Origin: an uncultured Nocardioides sp.
GTDB taxonomy: Bacteria > Actinomycetota > Actinomycetes > Propionibacteriales > Nocardioidaceae
Direction: 5' to 3'
Length of the DNA: 6,690 bases
Assembly: GCF_946885725.1 (NCBI RefSeq)
Contig: NZ_CAMPGZ010000217.1
Coordinates: 1-6,690, forward strand
The position numbers and the translations under genes are program-made. The notes under the pieces are model-generated. The model was not told the origin of the DNA, made no database searches, and was given only the letters and a program-made list of their open reading frames with translations. Positions 1-5,837 of the stretch are shown in pieces; the first letter of the stretch is position 1, and each line of letters starts with the position of its first letter.

Positions 1-299
1 GGTTCTACAAGGCGAAGATCGCCAAGCTGAACCACAAGAAGGAGGTCGTGAACATCAAGAACACCGGGCACGTCCGGGTGAACCTCGACGGCTGGGTGCT
101 GAGGAACAAGAAGAACGGCAAGAAGGTGGAGCTGCCGCGCTTCATCCTCAAGCCCGGCAAGGTCGTCCGGATTCACACCGGTGACGGCCACAACAAGGCG
201 CGTCATCTCTACCTGAGCGGTCGCGACATGTGGGGGAAGAAGGGAAAGGCCGTCCTCAAGGACAGCACGGGGCATCAGGCGGCCAAGCTCCGCTACTGA
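1..299 (+). CDS. Lamin-tail-domain protein, 3' part only
   Basis: The reading frame is open from the window edge (first full codon at position 3) to a TGA at 297-299, giving the last 98 residues of a longer protein. The pattern is that of a lamin tail domain (LTD) beta-sandwich: a strand ending VVNIKNTG, then VNLDGWVLRN, then a proline/glycine turn LKPGKVVRIHTG, and a closing strand near KAVLKDSTG. In bacteria LTDs are usually found in exported proteins and are thought to mediate adhesion or association with surfaces or nucleic acid; the N-terminus that would show a signal peptide is missing here. The fragment is strikingly lysine-rich (nearly all AAG), unlike the lysine-poor gene downstream. 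A hairpin follows the stop, so it is probably transcribed separately from the next gene. The family call is fairly secure; the biological role is not known from this fragment. An ATG/GTG inside the fragment (GTG at 48) is not needed as a start because the frame continues upstream. Confidence 0.8.
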   Translation, partial: FYKAKIAKLNHKKEVVNIKNTGHVRVNLDGWVLRNKKNGKKVELPRFILKPGKVVRIHTGDGHNKARHLYLSGRDMWGKKGKAVLKDSTGHQAAKLRY

Positions 300-311
300 G
301 CCATCCCTGAC

Positions 312-344
312 CGGTGGCCCGGCCAACGCCGAGCCGGGCCACCG
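312..344 (+). terminator. GC-rich hairpin, probable terminator of the lamin-tail gene
   Basis: Positions 312-323 (CGGTGGCCCGGC) and 333-344 are perfect reverse complements, giving a 12-bp stem with a 9-nt loop, 12 bases after the stop codon. There is no U-tract, which is common for actinobacterial terminators. A role in mRNA 3'-end stability is an alternative. Confidence 0.6.
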
Positions 345-366
345 TCCACCACCCTCCTCCGGATCC

Positions 367-372
367 AGGGGA
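367..372 (+). promoter_or_regulatory. Ribosome binding site of the large secreted protein
   Basis: AGGGGA lies 8 nt ahead of the ATG at 381. It supports this ATG as the start, as does the signal peptide that follows immediately. I see no convincing -35/-10 pair between the hairpin and this site. Confidence 0.7.
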
Positions 373-380
373 ACAAAATC

Positions 381-3300
381 ATGAAGGCTCTCGCGCGAAT
401 CTCCACCACGCTGCTGGCACCGGCGCTCGTCGCCGCAGCAGCGCTGAGCCCGGTGCTGCGGGACACCGGACCCGAGGAGCCGAAGCGCGTCGCCGAGCCG
501 ACGGTGGACGGGGCTCTCCAGAAGATCAGCTCGTTCCCCACGAGCGAGGCGGGGTTGCGGCACCCGACGTCGCTCGCCTGGAGCCCGCGCCTCGACGCGC
601 TCGTCGTGACCGGGAAGGCGCGCCCGAACAAGCCACGCGCGGTGACCACCAACGGCACCGACCTCGGCCGGTTCCGGGGCAGCGCACGGGCTGCGCACGC
701 ACCCGACGACGTGCTCGGCGCGAAGGGGCACGACCTGCGTGGCCGGACCAAGCACCCCGAGACGGGCGAGGTGTTCTCCTACGACGCCACGACCGACCAG
801 CTGCTCGGCATCCGCCACGGTCTGGTGACCTCGCGGTACGACGCGAGCGACCTCGAGGTCGAGGACGTGCGGGGCGTCGTGATCGCACCGTCCAACGACC
901 CGACCGACTCGCGGGCGGAGCTGAGCGTGTACGTGCTCGACAACGGCGCTCCGGGCAACTTCGGCGAGGTCGTCGAGGCGACGTTCGCCACCGACCTCGA
1001 GCTCGTCGCCGCGGTCACGCCGACCAGCATCCGCACGGTGCAGACCTCGGCGTACAACCCGGCTTCGCCGGATCCCTCCGGCCTGGCGTACCTGCCGGGG
1101 CGCGACCAGCTGTTCATCTCCGACGGCGAGGTCGACGAGATGACGATCTTCCGCAACGTCAACCTCTACGCCACGACCCGCACCGGGGCCCTGCAGAACA
1201 CCGGTGTCTCACAGCCGTGGTCGGACGAGCCCGTCGGAGTCGGCTACAACCCGACCAATGACCACCTCTTCGTCAGCGACGACGACGAGAAGGAGGTCGC
1301 CGAGATCACCGCCGGCAACGACAACCGGTTCGGCACGTCCGACGACACCGTGCGGGAGTTCAACGTCAGGACCCTCGGTGGCGTCCAGGACCCCGAGGGC
1401 GTCGACTACGAGGTCGCCTCCAACGCCCTGTGGTTCGCCGGCGGCGAGGCGGCCGACGTCCACCGGGTCCGGGCCGGCAACGACGGCCGCTTGGGCACCT
1501 CCGACGACGTGTGGACGCACTGGGACGCCGGTGTCTTCGGGGCGCAGGACCCCGAGGGCATGGCGTTCGACCAGGTGCGCGGTACGGCGCTGCTCCTCGA
1601 CGACAGCTCGGAAACGATCTACGAGCTGGACCGCAACAGCGGCGCCCTGATCAACACCATCGACGTCAGCGGCGCGAACATGACGGCCGCGGCCGGTCTG
1701 GCCGTCGCGCCGGCGTCCAACGGCTCCGGCCAGCGGACCTACTACGTCGTCGCCCGCGGCCAGGACAACGACAGCAACCCGAACGAGAACGACGGACGGC
1801 TGTACGAGATCACCGCCAGCCTGCCGCCGATCGGTGGCGGCCCGTCGAACCAGCCGCCCAACGTCGACGCGGGGGCCGACCAGAGCATCGTGCTGCCGGC
1901 ACTGGCGAACCTCGACGGCACGGTCTCCGACGACGGTCTCCCGGCGAACCCGGGGCAGGTCACGTCCACGTGGTCGAAGGTCTCGGGCCCCGGTGACGTC
2001 ACGTTCGGCAACCCCAACGCCGTCGACACCACCGCGTCGTTCTCGGTCGCGGGCAGCTACGTGCTGCGACTCGCGGCGACCGACGGCGTGCTCACGACCG
2101 CGGACGAGGTCACCATCACCGTTGCCCCGGTCGGCGGTGCGTCGATCCGCGAGGTCCGTGCGACCGCCGGCTCCGACGACGCCGAGCAGGGCGTCAACTC
2201 CGGGAACGTGAACGTGTCGAGCGCCGACCTCGAGCTGACCACCGACGGCAACACCCAGCAGCTCGTCGGCGTCCGGTTCCCCAACCTCGGCGTCCCGCGC
2301 AACGCGACGATCGTCCGCGCGTACGTGCAGTTCTGGACCGACGAAGCGTCGACGGGCGCCTCGTCGATGACCGTGCGGGCCGAGGCGACCGACAACGCCG
2401 CGCCGTTCGTCGGCAGCGTGAACAACGTCAGCACCCGAGCCACCACGGCCGGGGTCGCCTGGTCGCCCCCCGACTGGCCGACGGCCGGGCAGGCCGGTGC
2501 GCCGCAACGCACGCCCGACCTGTCCGCGCAGGTGCAGGCTGTCGTCACCCGCGCGAACTGGTCCAGCGCCAACGCCATCGCGTTCCAGTTCTCGGGCACC
2601 GGGCGCCGGGTCGCGCGGGCGGTCGAGTCCGGAGCGGCGACCGCACCGCTGCTGCACGTGGAGTACTCCACCGGCGGCGCCGCCAACCAGGCCCCGGTTG
2701 TCGACGCCGGCACCGTCACCTCCCCGGTCGTCCTCCCTGCGGTCGCGCAGCTCAACGGCACCGTGACCGACGACGGCCTGCCGAGCTCGCCCGGCGCGGT
2801 CACCACGACCTGGACCCGCCAGTCGGGACCCGGGACGGTCACCTTCGGCAACCCCAATAGCGTGAACACCACCGCCGCCTTCTCCCAGGCCGGCACCTAT
2901 GTCCTGCGGCTCACCGCGACCGACGGCGTCCTGACCGCCTTCGACGAGGTGACCGTGCAGGTGCAGGACGCGGCACCCGGCAACCAGCCCCCGTCTGTCG
3001 ACGCCGGGCTTGCCGCGTCCGTGCAGCTTCCGTCCGCGGTCTCGCTGGACGGCACGGTCAACGACGACGGGCTGCCGATCCCGCCGGGGGCGGTGACCAC
3101 CACGTGGTCGCGAGTCTCGGGTCCGGGGACCGTCACGTTCGCCAACCCGAACGCCGTGGACACGACGGCGACGTTCTCGGCGGCCGGCACGTACGTCCTC
3201 CGGCTGACCGCGTTCGACGGCGCGGCGACCGCGACCGACGACGTGACGATCACGGTGCAGCCTGCCGCGCCCGGCAACCAGGCGCCGTTCGTCAACGCCG

Positions 3301-4970
3301 GACCGGACCTGAACGTCACACTGCCGAGCACCGCATCGCTGGACGGCACCGTCACCGACGACGGGCTGCCGACCCCGCCCAACGTGGCCACCACCTGGTC
3401 GCGGGTCTCGGGTCCGGGGACCGTCACGTTCGGCAACGCGAACGCAGTGGACACGACCGCGTCGTTCTCTGCCGCCGGCACGTACGTGCTGCGGCTCACC
3501 GCAAGTGACGGCCAGCTCAGCGCCTCCGACGACGTGACCGTCCAGGTCGCGACCCAAGGCGGTGGCGGTGGCGCGGCCACCGTCTTCGAGAAGCGCGTCA
3601 CCGCCGGCTCGGACGACGTCGAGCAGCGGACCACCGGTGCGAACGACCTGACCAGCAGCGACCTCGAGCTCACCACCGACGGCTCGCGGCAGCAGGTGAT
3701 CGGCCTGCGGTTCGCCGGCGTGACCGTTCCGCGCGGCGCGACGATCACCAACGCGTGGATCCAGTTCCGTTCCGACGAGGTGTCCACCGGAGCCGCGTCG
3801 CTGACGGTCCGGGCCGAGGCCGCGGACAACCCGCCGACCTACACCAGCGCCACCAACAACGTGACCGCACGTGCGACCACGGGAGGCGTGGCGTGGAGCC
3901 CGCCGGACTGGCCGACCACGAACGTGGCCGACGTCGCGCAGCGCACGCCGAACCTCGCGTCGCTGGTCCAGTCGGTCGTGAACCGGTCCGGCTGGAACGC
4001 CGGGAACGCGATGGCCTTCCAGATCTCCGGGACCGGTCGCCGTACCGCCGACGCGTTCGAGGGCGGCGCGAGCTTCGCACCACTCCTGCACGTGGAGTAC
4101 AGCGGCGGCGCCTCCGGGCCGGTCAACCAGGCGCCGGTCGTCGACGCCGGGCCCAACCGCGGCATCACCCTTCCGGCATCAGCGACGCTGGACGGAAACG
4201 TGCTCGACGACGGCATACCCGGCCCGACGACCGTGCAGTGGACGAAGGTCTCCGGCCCCGGCACGGTGACGTTCGCGTCGGCGACGTCGGTCGACACGAC
4301 GGCGACGTTCTCCGAGCCCGGCACCTACGTCCTCGCCCTCACAGCGAACGACGGTGCGCTGTCGGCCTCCGACGAGATGACCGTGGTCGCCCAGGCCGCG
4401 GGCGGCGGCGGTGGCGGTGGCGGAGCAGCCGGTACGACGGACCTGCGTGTCGCAGCGGGCACCGACGACGTGGAGCAGTCCGTCCGGTCGGGCAGCACGC
4501 TCACCTCGAGCGGCGACCTCGAGCTGACCACTGACGGCAGCACCCAGCAGGTGATCGGGATCCGCATCCGCAACGTGCCGGTGCCGGCCGGGGCGACGAT
4601 CACCGCGGCGTACCTACAGTTCACGACCGACGAGGTGTCGACCGGCGCGTCATCGCTGACGATCCGGTCCGAGGCCGCGGACAACGCCGCGACGTACACC
4701 GGGACGGTCAATGCCGTGACAGGTCGGGCGACCACCGCAGCGTCAGTGCCCTGGTCGCCTGCGGACTGGACGACGGTGGGGCAGGCCAGCGCCGCCCAGC
4801 GGACGCCCGACCTGTCCGCCCTCGTGCAGGCGGTCGTGTCCCGCGCGGGCTGGACGCCCGGCAACGCGGTGGCGTTCCAGATCTCCGGCACAGGAGTCCG
4901 CAAGGCCCGCAGCTTCGAGGCGGGTGCGGGAGTCGCCCCACTGCTCCACCTGGAGTGGTCCACGGGTTGA
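381..4970 (+). CDS. Large secreted protein: beta-propeller, PKD and DNRLRE-like repeats
   Basis: This encodes 1529 residues. Residues 1 to about 21 form a Sec-type signal peptide (MKALAR, then a hydrophobic stretch, cleavage probably after AAAA). Residues ~55-480 look like an NHL/SdiA-regulated-type beta-propeller, with recurring blade starts such as HPTSLAWSP (61), DPSGLAYLP (231), EPVGVGYNP (283), DPEGVDYE (338) and DPEGMAFD (390), and two GNDxRxGTSDD loops (312-322, 366-376). PKD-like domains of the K319L/REJ type lie at ~490-584, 769-862, 868-960, 966-1056 and 1249-1338, each with NQxPxVxAG, an SGPGxVTF strand and a YVLxLxAxDG ending. Three DNRLRE-like modules lie at ~588-763, 1067-1241 and 1352-1528. 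Glycine linkers (1060-1064, 1341-1348) precede the last two. No transmembrane segment, LPxTG motif or sorting tail is seen: the protein ends flush with the last module. I see no cysteine and no catalytic motif. A role in extracellular binding or adhesion is inferred from the modules. The substrate is unknown. Confidence 0.88.
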   Translation: MKALARISTTLLAPALVAAAALSPVLRDTGPEEPKRVAEPTVDGALQKISSFPTSEAGLRHPTSLAWSPRLDALVVTGKARPNKPRAVTTNGTDLGRFRGSARAAHAPDDVLGAKGHDLRGRTKHPETGEVFSYDATTDQLLGIRHGLVTSRYDASDLEVEDVRGVVIAPSNDPTDSRAELSVYVLDNGAPGNFGEVVEATFATDLELVAAVTPTSIRTVQTSAYNPASPDPSGLAYLPGRDQLFISDGEVDEMTIFRNVNLYATTRTGALQNTGVSQPWSDEPVGVGYNPTNDHLFVSDDDEKEVAEITAGNDNRFGTSDDTVREFNVRTLGGVQDPEGVDYEVASNALWFAGGEAADVHRVRAGNDGRLGTSDDVWTHWDAGVFGAQDPEGMAFDQVRGTALLLDDSSETIYELDRNSGALINTIDVSGANMTAAAGLAVAPASNGSGQRTYYVVARGQDNDSNPNENDGRLYEITASLPPIGGGPSNQPPNVDAGADQSIVLPALANLDGTVSDDGLPANPGQVTSTWSKVSGPGDVTFGNPNAVDTTASFSVAGSYVLRLAATDGVLTTADEVTITVAPVGGASIREVRATAGSDDAEQGVNSGNVNVSSADLELTTDGNTQQLVGVRFPNLGVPRNATIVRAYVQFWTDEASTGASSMTVRAEATDNAAPFVGSVNNVSTRATTAGVAWSPPDWPTAGQAGAPQRTPDLSAQVQAVVTRANWSSANAIAFQFSGTGRRVARAVESGAATAPLLHVEYSTGGAANQAPVVDAGTVTSPVVLPAVAQLNGTVTDDGLPSSPGAVTTTWTRQSGPGTVTFGNPNSVNTTAAFSQAGTYVLRLTATDGVLTAFDEVTVQVQDAAPGNQPPSVDAGLAASVQLPSAVSLDGTVNDDGLPIPPGAVTTTWSRVSGPGTVTFANPNAVDTTATFSAAGTYVLRLTAFDGAATATDDVTITVQPAAPGNQAPFVNAGPDLNVTLPSTASLDGTVTDDGLPTPPNVATTWSRVSGPGTVTFGNANAVDTTASFSAAGTYVLRLTASDGQLSASDDVTVQVATQGGGGGAATVFEKRVTAGSDDVEQRTTGANDLTSSDLELTTDGSRQQVIGLRFAGVTVPRGATITNAWIQFRSDEVSTGAASLTVRAEAADNPPTYTSATNNVTARATTGGVAWSPPDWPTTNVADVAQRTPNLASLVQSVVNRSGWNAGNAMAFQISGTGRRTADAFEGGASFAPLLHVEYSGGASGPVNQAPVVDAGPNRGITLPASATLDGNVLDDGIPGPTTVQWTKVSGPGTVTFASATSVDTTATFSEPGTYVLALTANDGALSASDEMTVVAQAAGGGGGGGGAAGTTDLRVAAGTDDVEQSVRSGSTLTSSGDLELTTDGSTQQVIGIRIRNVPVPAGATITAAYLQFTTDEVSTGASSLTIRSEAADNAATYTGTVNAVTGRATTAASVPWSPADWTTVGQASAAQRTPDLSALVQAVVSRAGWTPGNAVAFQISGTGVRKARSFEAGAGVAPLLHLEWSTG
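1314..1508 (+). repeat. Paired GNDxRxGTSDD loops in the propeller
   Basis: Residues 312-322 and 366-376 of the secreted protein carry the same 11-residue motif, GNDNRFGTSDD and GNDGRLGTSDD. Each sits between a blade strand and a DPEG turn, 54 residues apart, so they mark two successive propeller blades. The Asp/Asn/Gly spacing suggests metal-binding loops, probably calcium; that is inference. Confidence 0.65.
2142..2669 (+). repeat. DNRLRE-like module, copy A
   Basis: Residues 588-763 are the first of three paralogous ~175-residue modules. Shared landmarks are AGSDDAEQ, DLELTTDG, QQLVGVRFP, a TDEASTG turn before TVRAEA, RATTxGVAWSPPDW, QRTPDL and the closing FSGTGRR...APLLHVEYS. The pattern fits an all-beta carbohydrate-binding-like sandwich (DNRLRE/CBM96-like). 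The exact family assignment is inferred. Confidence 0.65.
2685..3548 (+). repeat. Three tandem PKD-like domains (PKD2 to PKD4)
   Basis: Residues 769-862, 868-960 and 966-1056 are three consecutive PKD-like beta-sandwiches that begin NQxPxVxAG and share the VTDDGLP and WxRxSGPGTVTF motifs. PKD3 and PKD4 are closest: 28 identical bases at 3114-3141 and 3405-3432, and PKD4 lacks one residue in the proline-rich turn. PKD1 (1848-2132) and PKD5 (4125-4394) are isolated copies outside this block. PKD5 also lacks residues in the proline-rich turn. Such domains usually act as spacers or ligand-binding modules. Confidence 0.75.
3579..4103 (+). repeat. DNRLRE-like module, copy B
   Basis: Residues 1067-1241 repeat the order seen in copy A: AGSDDVEQ, DLELTTDG, QQVIGLRF, SDEVSTGAASLTVRAEA, RATTGGVAWSPPDW, QRTPNL, ISGTGRR and APLLHVEYS. 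A pentaglycine linker (residues 1060-1064) separates it from PKD4. Confidence 0.65.
4434..4967 (+). repeat. DNRLRE-like module, copy C (C-terminal)
   Basis: Residues 1352-1529 form the last module and end the protein: AGTDDVEQ, DLELTTDG, QQVIGIRI, TDEVSTGASSLTIRSEA, VPWSPADW, QRTPDL, ISGTGVRKAR and APLLHLEWS. An eight-glycine linker encoded by GGC/GGT/GGA codons (4401-4424) precedes it. Only two residues follow the terminal strand, so there is no anchor tail. Confidence 0.65.
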
Positions 4971-5046
4971 CCGAGACCGTTCCGACCTGCCTGGAGGTGG
5001 CCCCCCGCTTAGCCCCCAACAACCTTCAGGCAGGTCGGAACCTCGG
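4971..5046. terminator. Large bulged inverted repeat, probable bidirectional terminator
   Basis: Positions 4979-4998 pair with 5022-5041 over 20 bp, all Watson-Crick except one G-U (4994/5026). After a 3-nt bulge (ACC, 4976-4978) five more pairs form between 4971-4975 and 5042-5046. The 23-nt loop is C-rich, with two C-runs flanking GCTTAG. The left arm begins on the base after the TGA of the secreted-protein gene, and the next gene is convergent, so termination from both sides is the simplest role. The stem is longer than usual for a terminator, so a dispersed repeat or a mobile palindrome is an alternative. Confidence 0.6.
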
Positions 5047-5057
5047 TCGTCAGCGGA

Positions 5058-5109
5058 CCGCCGACGAGTGCGTGTACGGCCTCAGCCGCCCGAGCCGCCT
5101 CGTCGGCGG
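5058..5109. repeat. 11-bp inverted repeat
   Basis: CCGCCGACGAG (5058-5068) is perfectly complementary to 5099-5109, with a 30-nt GC-rich spacer. It may act as a second terminator stem for the convergent pair. The long loop makes function uncertain. Confidence 0.45.
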
Positions 5110-5137
5110 ATCCGGTGTGGGTGCGTGCCGCCGAGGA

Positions 5138-5182
5138 GTCACTTGTTCAGGCTCGTGGCCGGCGTGTCGCGACAGAAGTGAC
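5138..5182. repeat. Inverted repeat enclosing palindrome TGTCGCGACA
   Basis: GTCACTT (5138-5144) is complementary to AAGTGAC (5176-5182). Inside the right half lies the perfect 10-bp palindrome TGTCGCGACA (5165-5174). The element sits 20 bp beyond the hydrolase stop codon. It could be a terminator, a protein-binding site or the scar of a mobile element; the sequence alone does not decide. Confidence 0.4.
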
Positions 5183-5202
5183 CCTTCGGCACGCCGTCTC
5201 GG

Positions 5203-5772
5203 TCAGAGGGGGGCAAGAAACTCGAGGACGCGCTCCATGAGAAGCGTGGCTGCCTCCGGGTCGTAGGCATCGAGCGACGAGTCGGTGAAGAGGTGCTGGT
5301 CGCCGGGATAGACGAACAGCTCCGCGGACGTCGCGGAACCGGCGAGCTCGCGTGCGGCCGGCAGATCCTCGTCGAAGAACTCGTCGCCCTCCTTCCCGTG
5401 GATCTGCACCGGCACGCCCTCAGGCCACGTCCCTCCGAACTCGCCGGTCGGGAGGCAGGAGTGCAGGAGGAGCGCCCCGCGCGCGTCGGGGCGGGTCTGC
5501 GCGAGCAGCTGGGCAATCGTCACGCCGAACGAGAAGCCGGCGTACACGAGATCGGGACCCAGCTCGACGGCCGCGGCCACGCCGCGCTCCCGAATCGCGT
5601 CGAAGCCCGCCTCTCGTGCGAACCCGAATCCCTCCTCGATGCTGCCGAACGTCCGGCCGTCGAACAGGTCCGGCGTGTGCACGGTGTGCCCGGCCTCTCG
5701 CAGGCTGTCGGCGAAGCTCCGGACGCCGTCGGTCAAGCCCTGGATGTGGTGGTACAGCAGCACGTCGGTCAC
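5203..5772 (-). CDS. Dienelactone hydrolase family alpha/beta hydrolase
   Basis: The 189-residue product is a small single-domain alpha/beta hydrolase of the dienelactone hydrolase family, presumably cytoplasmic since no signal peptide is seen. Visible landmarks are an N-terminal strand VLLYHH, DLFDGRTF (35-42), the nucleophile elbow GFSFG with Ser81, the acid in GKEGDEF (Asp130) and the histidine in GDQHLF (His160). Classical dienelactone hydrolases carry Cys in the elbow (GxCxG); this one has Ser, as do many family members that are general esterases. The natural substrate cannot be read from sequence. The GTG at 5772 is chosen because it begins just before the first beta-strand and has GGGAG 9 nt upstream; the frame stays open further upstream but would run through the divergent regulator gene. 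It is divergent from that regulator and probably controlled by it. It is convergent with the large secreted-protein gene. Confidence 0.85.
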   Translation of the reverse strand: MTDVLLYHHIQGLTDGVRSFADSLREAGHTVHTPDLFDGRTFGSIEEGFGFAREAGFDAIRERGVAAAVELGPDLVYAGFSFGVTIAQLLAQTRPDARGALLLHSCLPTGEFGGTWPEGVPVQIHGKEGDEFFDEDLPAARELAGSATSAELFVYPGDQHLFTDSSLDAYDPEAATLLMERVLEFLAPL

Positions 5773-5781
5773 GGCGTCGGA

Positions 5782-5786
5782 CTCCC
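5782..5786 (-). promoter_or_regulatory. Ribosome binding site of the hydrolase gene
   Basis: On the minus strand GGGAG lies 9 nt ahead of the GTG start at 5772. It decides this start over the much longer upstream-open frame. Confidence 0.6.
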
Positions 5787-5798
5787 AAAGAATGATCG

Positions 5799-5804
5799 AA
5801 ATTA
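5799..5804 (-). promoter_or_regulatory. Possible -10 element of the hydrolase gene
   Basis: The minus strand reads TAATTT here, fitting the TAnnnT pattern of actinobacterial sigma-70-type promoters, in the only AT-rich patch of the intergenic gap. No good -35 is visible. The palindrome at 5807-5816 lies directly upstream, where a bound repressor would block the promoter. Confidence 0.35.
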
Positions 5805-5829
5805 TTGGAACGTTCCGTGATGCTAGTCT
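5802..5829 (+). promoter_or_regulatory. Possible promoter of the HTH regulator
   Basis: TTATTG (5802-5807) and TAGTCT (5824-5829) are spaced by 16 bp; the -10 fits TAnnnT, while the -35 is weak. A transcript starting about 7 nt after the -10 would begin at about 5836, almost on the GTG at 5838, implying a leaderless mRNA. Confidence 0.35.
5807..5816. promoter_or_regulatory. Palindromic operator candidate GGAACGTTCC
   Basis: This perfect 10-bp palindrome lies in the 65-bp gap between the divergent hydrolase and regulator genes. It falls between the proposed -35 and -10 of the regulator and next to the proposed -10 of the hydrolase. Dimeric winged-helix repressors typically bind such sites and repress their own gene and its divergent partner. 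Binding by the adjacent regulator is inferred. Confidence 0.5.
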
Positions 5830-5837
5830 GTTCTGCC

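Larger units (their letters stand above)
5047..5202. other. Gene-free interval between convergent genes
   Basis: I find no credible coding region here. Frames that stay open cross the inverted repeats and show no family resemblance. The interval holds the two smaller inverted repeats listed separately (5058-5109 and 5138-5182). Confidence 0.6.

Noticed and set aside
314..1261. 315-residue plus-strand frame overlapping the start of the secreted-protein gene
   Set aside because: It runs in another frame of a well-supported gene, is very rich in Arg/Ala/Pro, and begins inside the hairpin at 312-344.
1209..4091. 960-residue open frame on the minus strand
   Set aside because: Its codons are exact reverse complements of the secreted-protein codons. 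Stops would need TTA, CTA or TCA codons in the sense frame, which are rare at this GC content; it ends exactly at a TCA. The product is Arg/Gly-rich with no recognisable fold.
1848..4967. CRISPR-like or satellite repeat array
   Set aside because: The periodicity is that of protein domains (about 280 and 530 bp) with diverged codons inside one open frame, not short direct repeats with spacers.
4999..5021. G-quadruplex on the minus strand of the hairpin loop
   Set aside because: Only two long G-runs are present, too few for a standard quadruplex, and the surrounding stem explains the region better.
4955..5266. 103-residue plus-strand frame after the secreted-protein gene
   Set aside because: It is read straight through three inverted repeats and into the antisense of the hydrolase, with no family resemblance.
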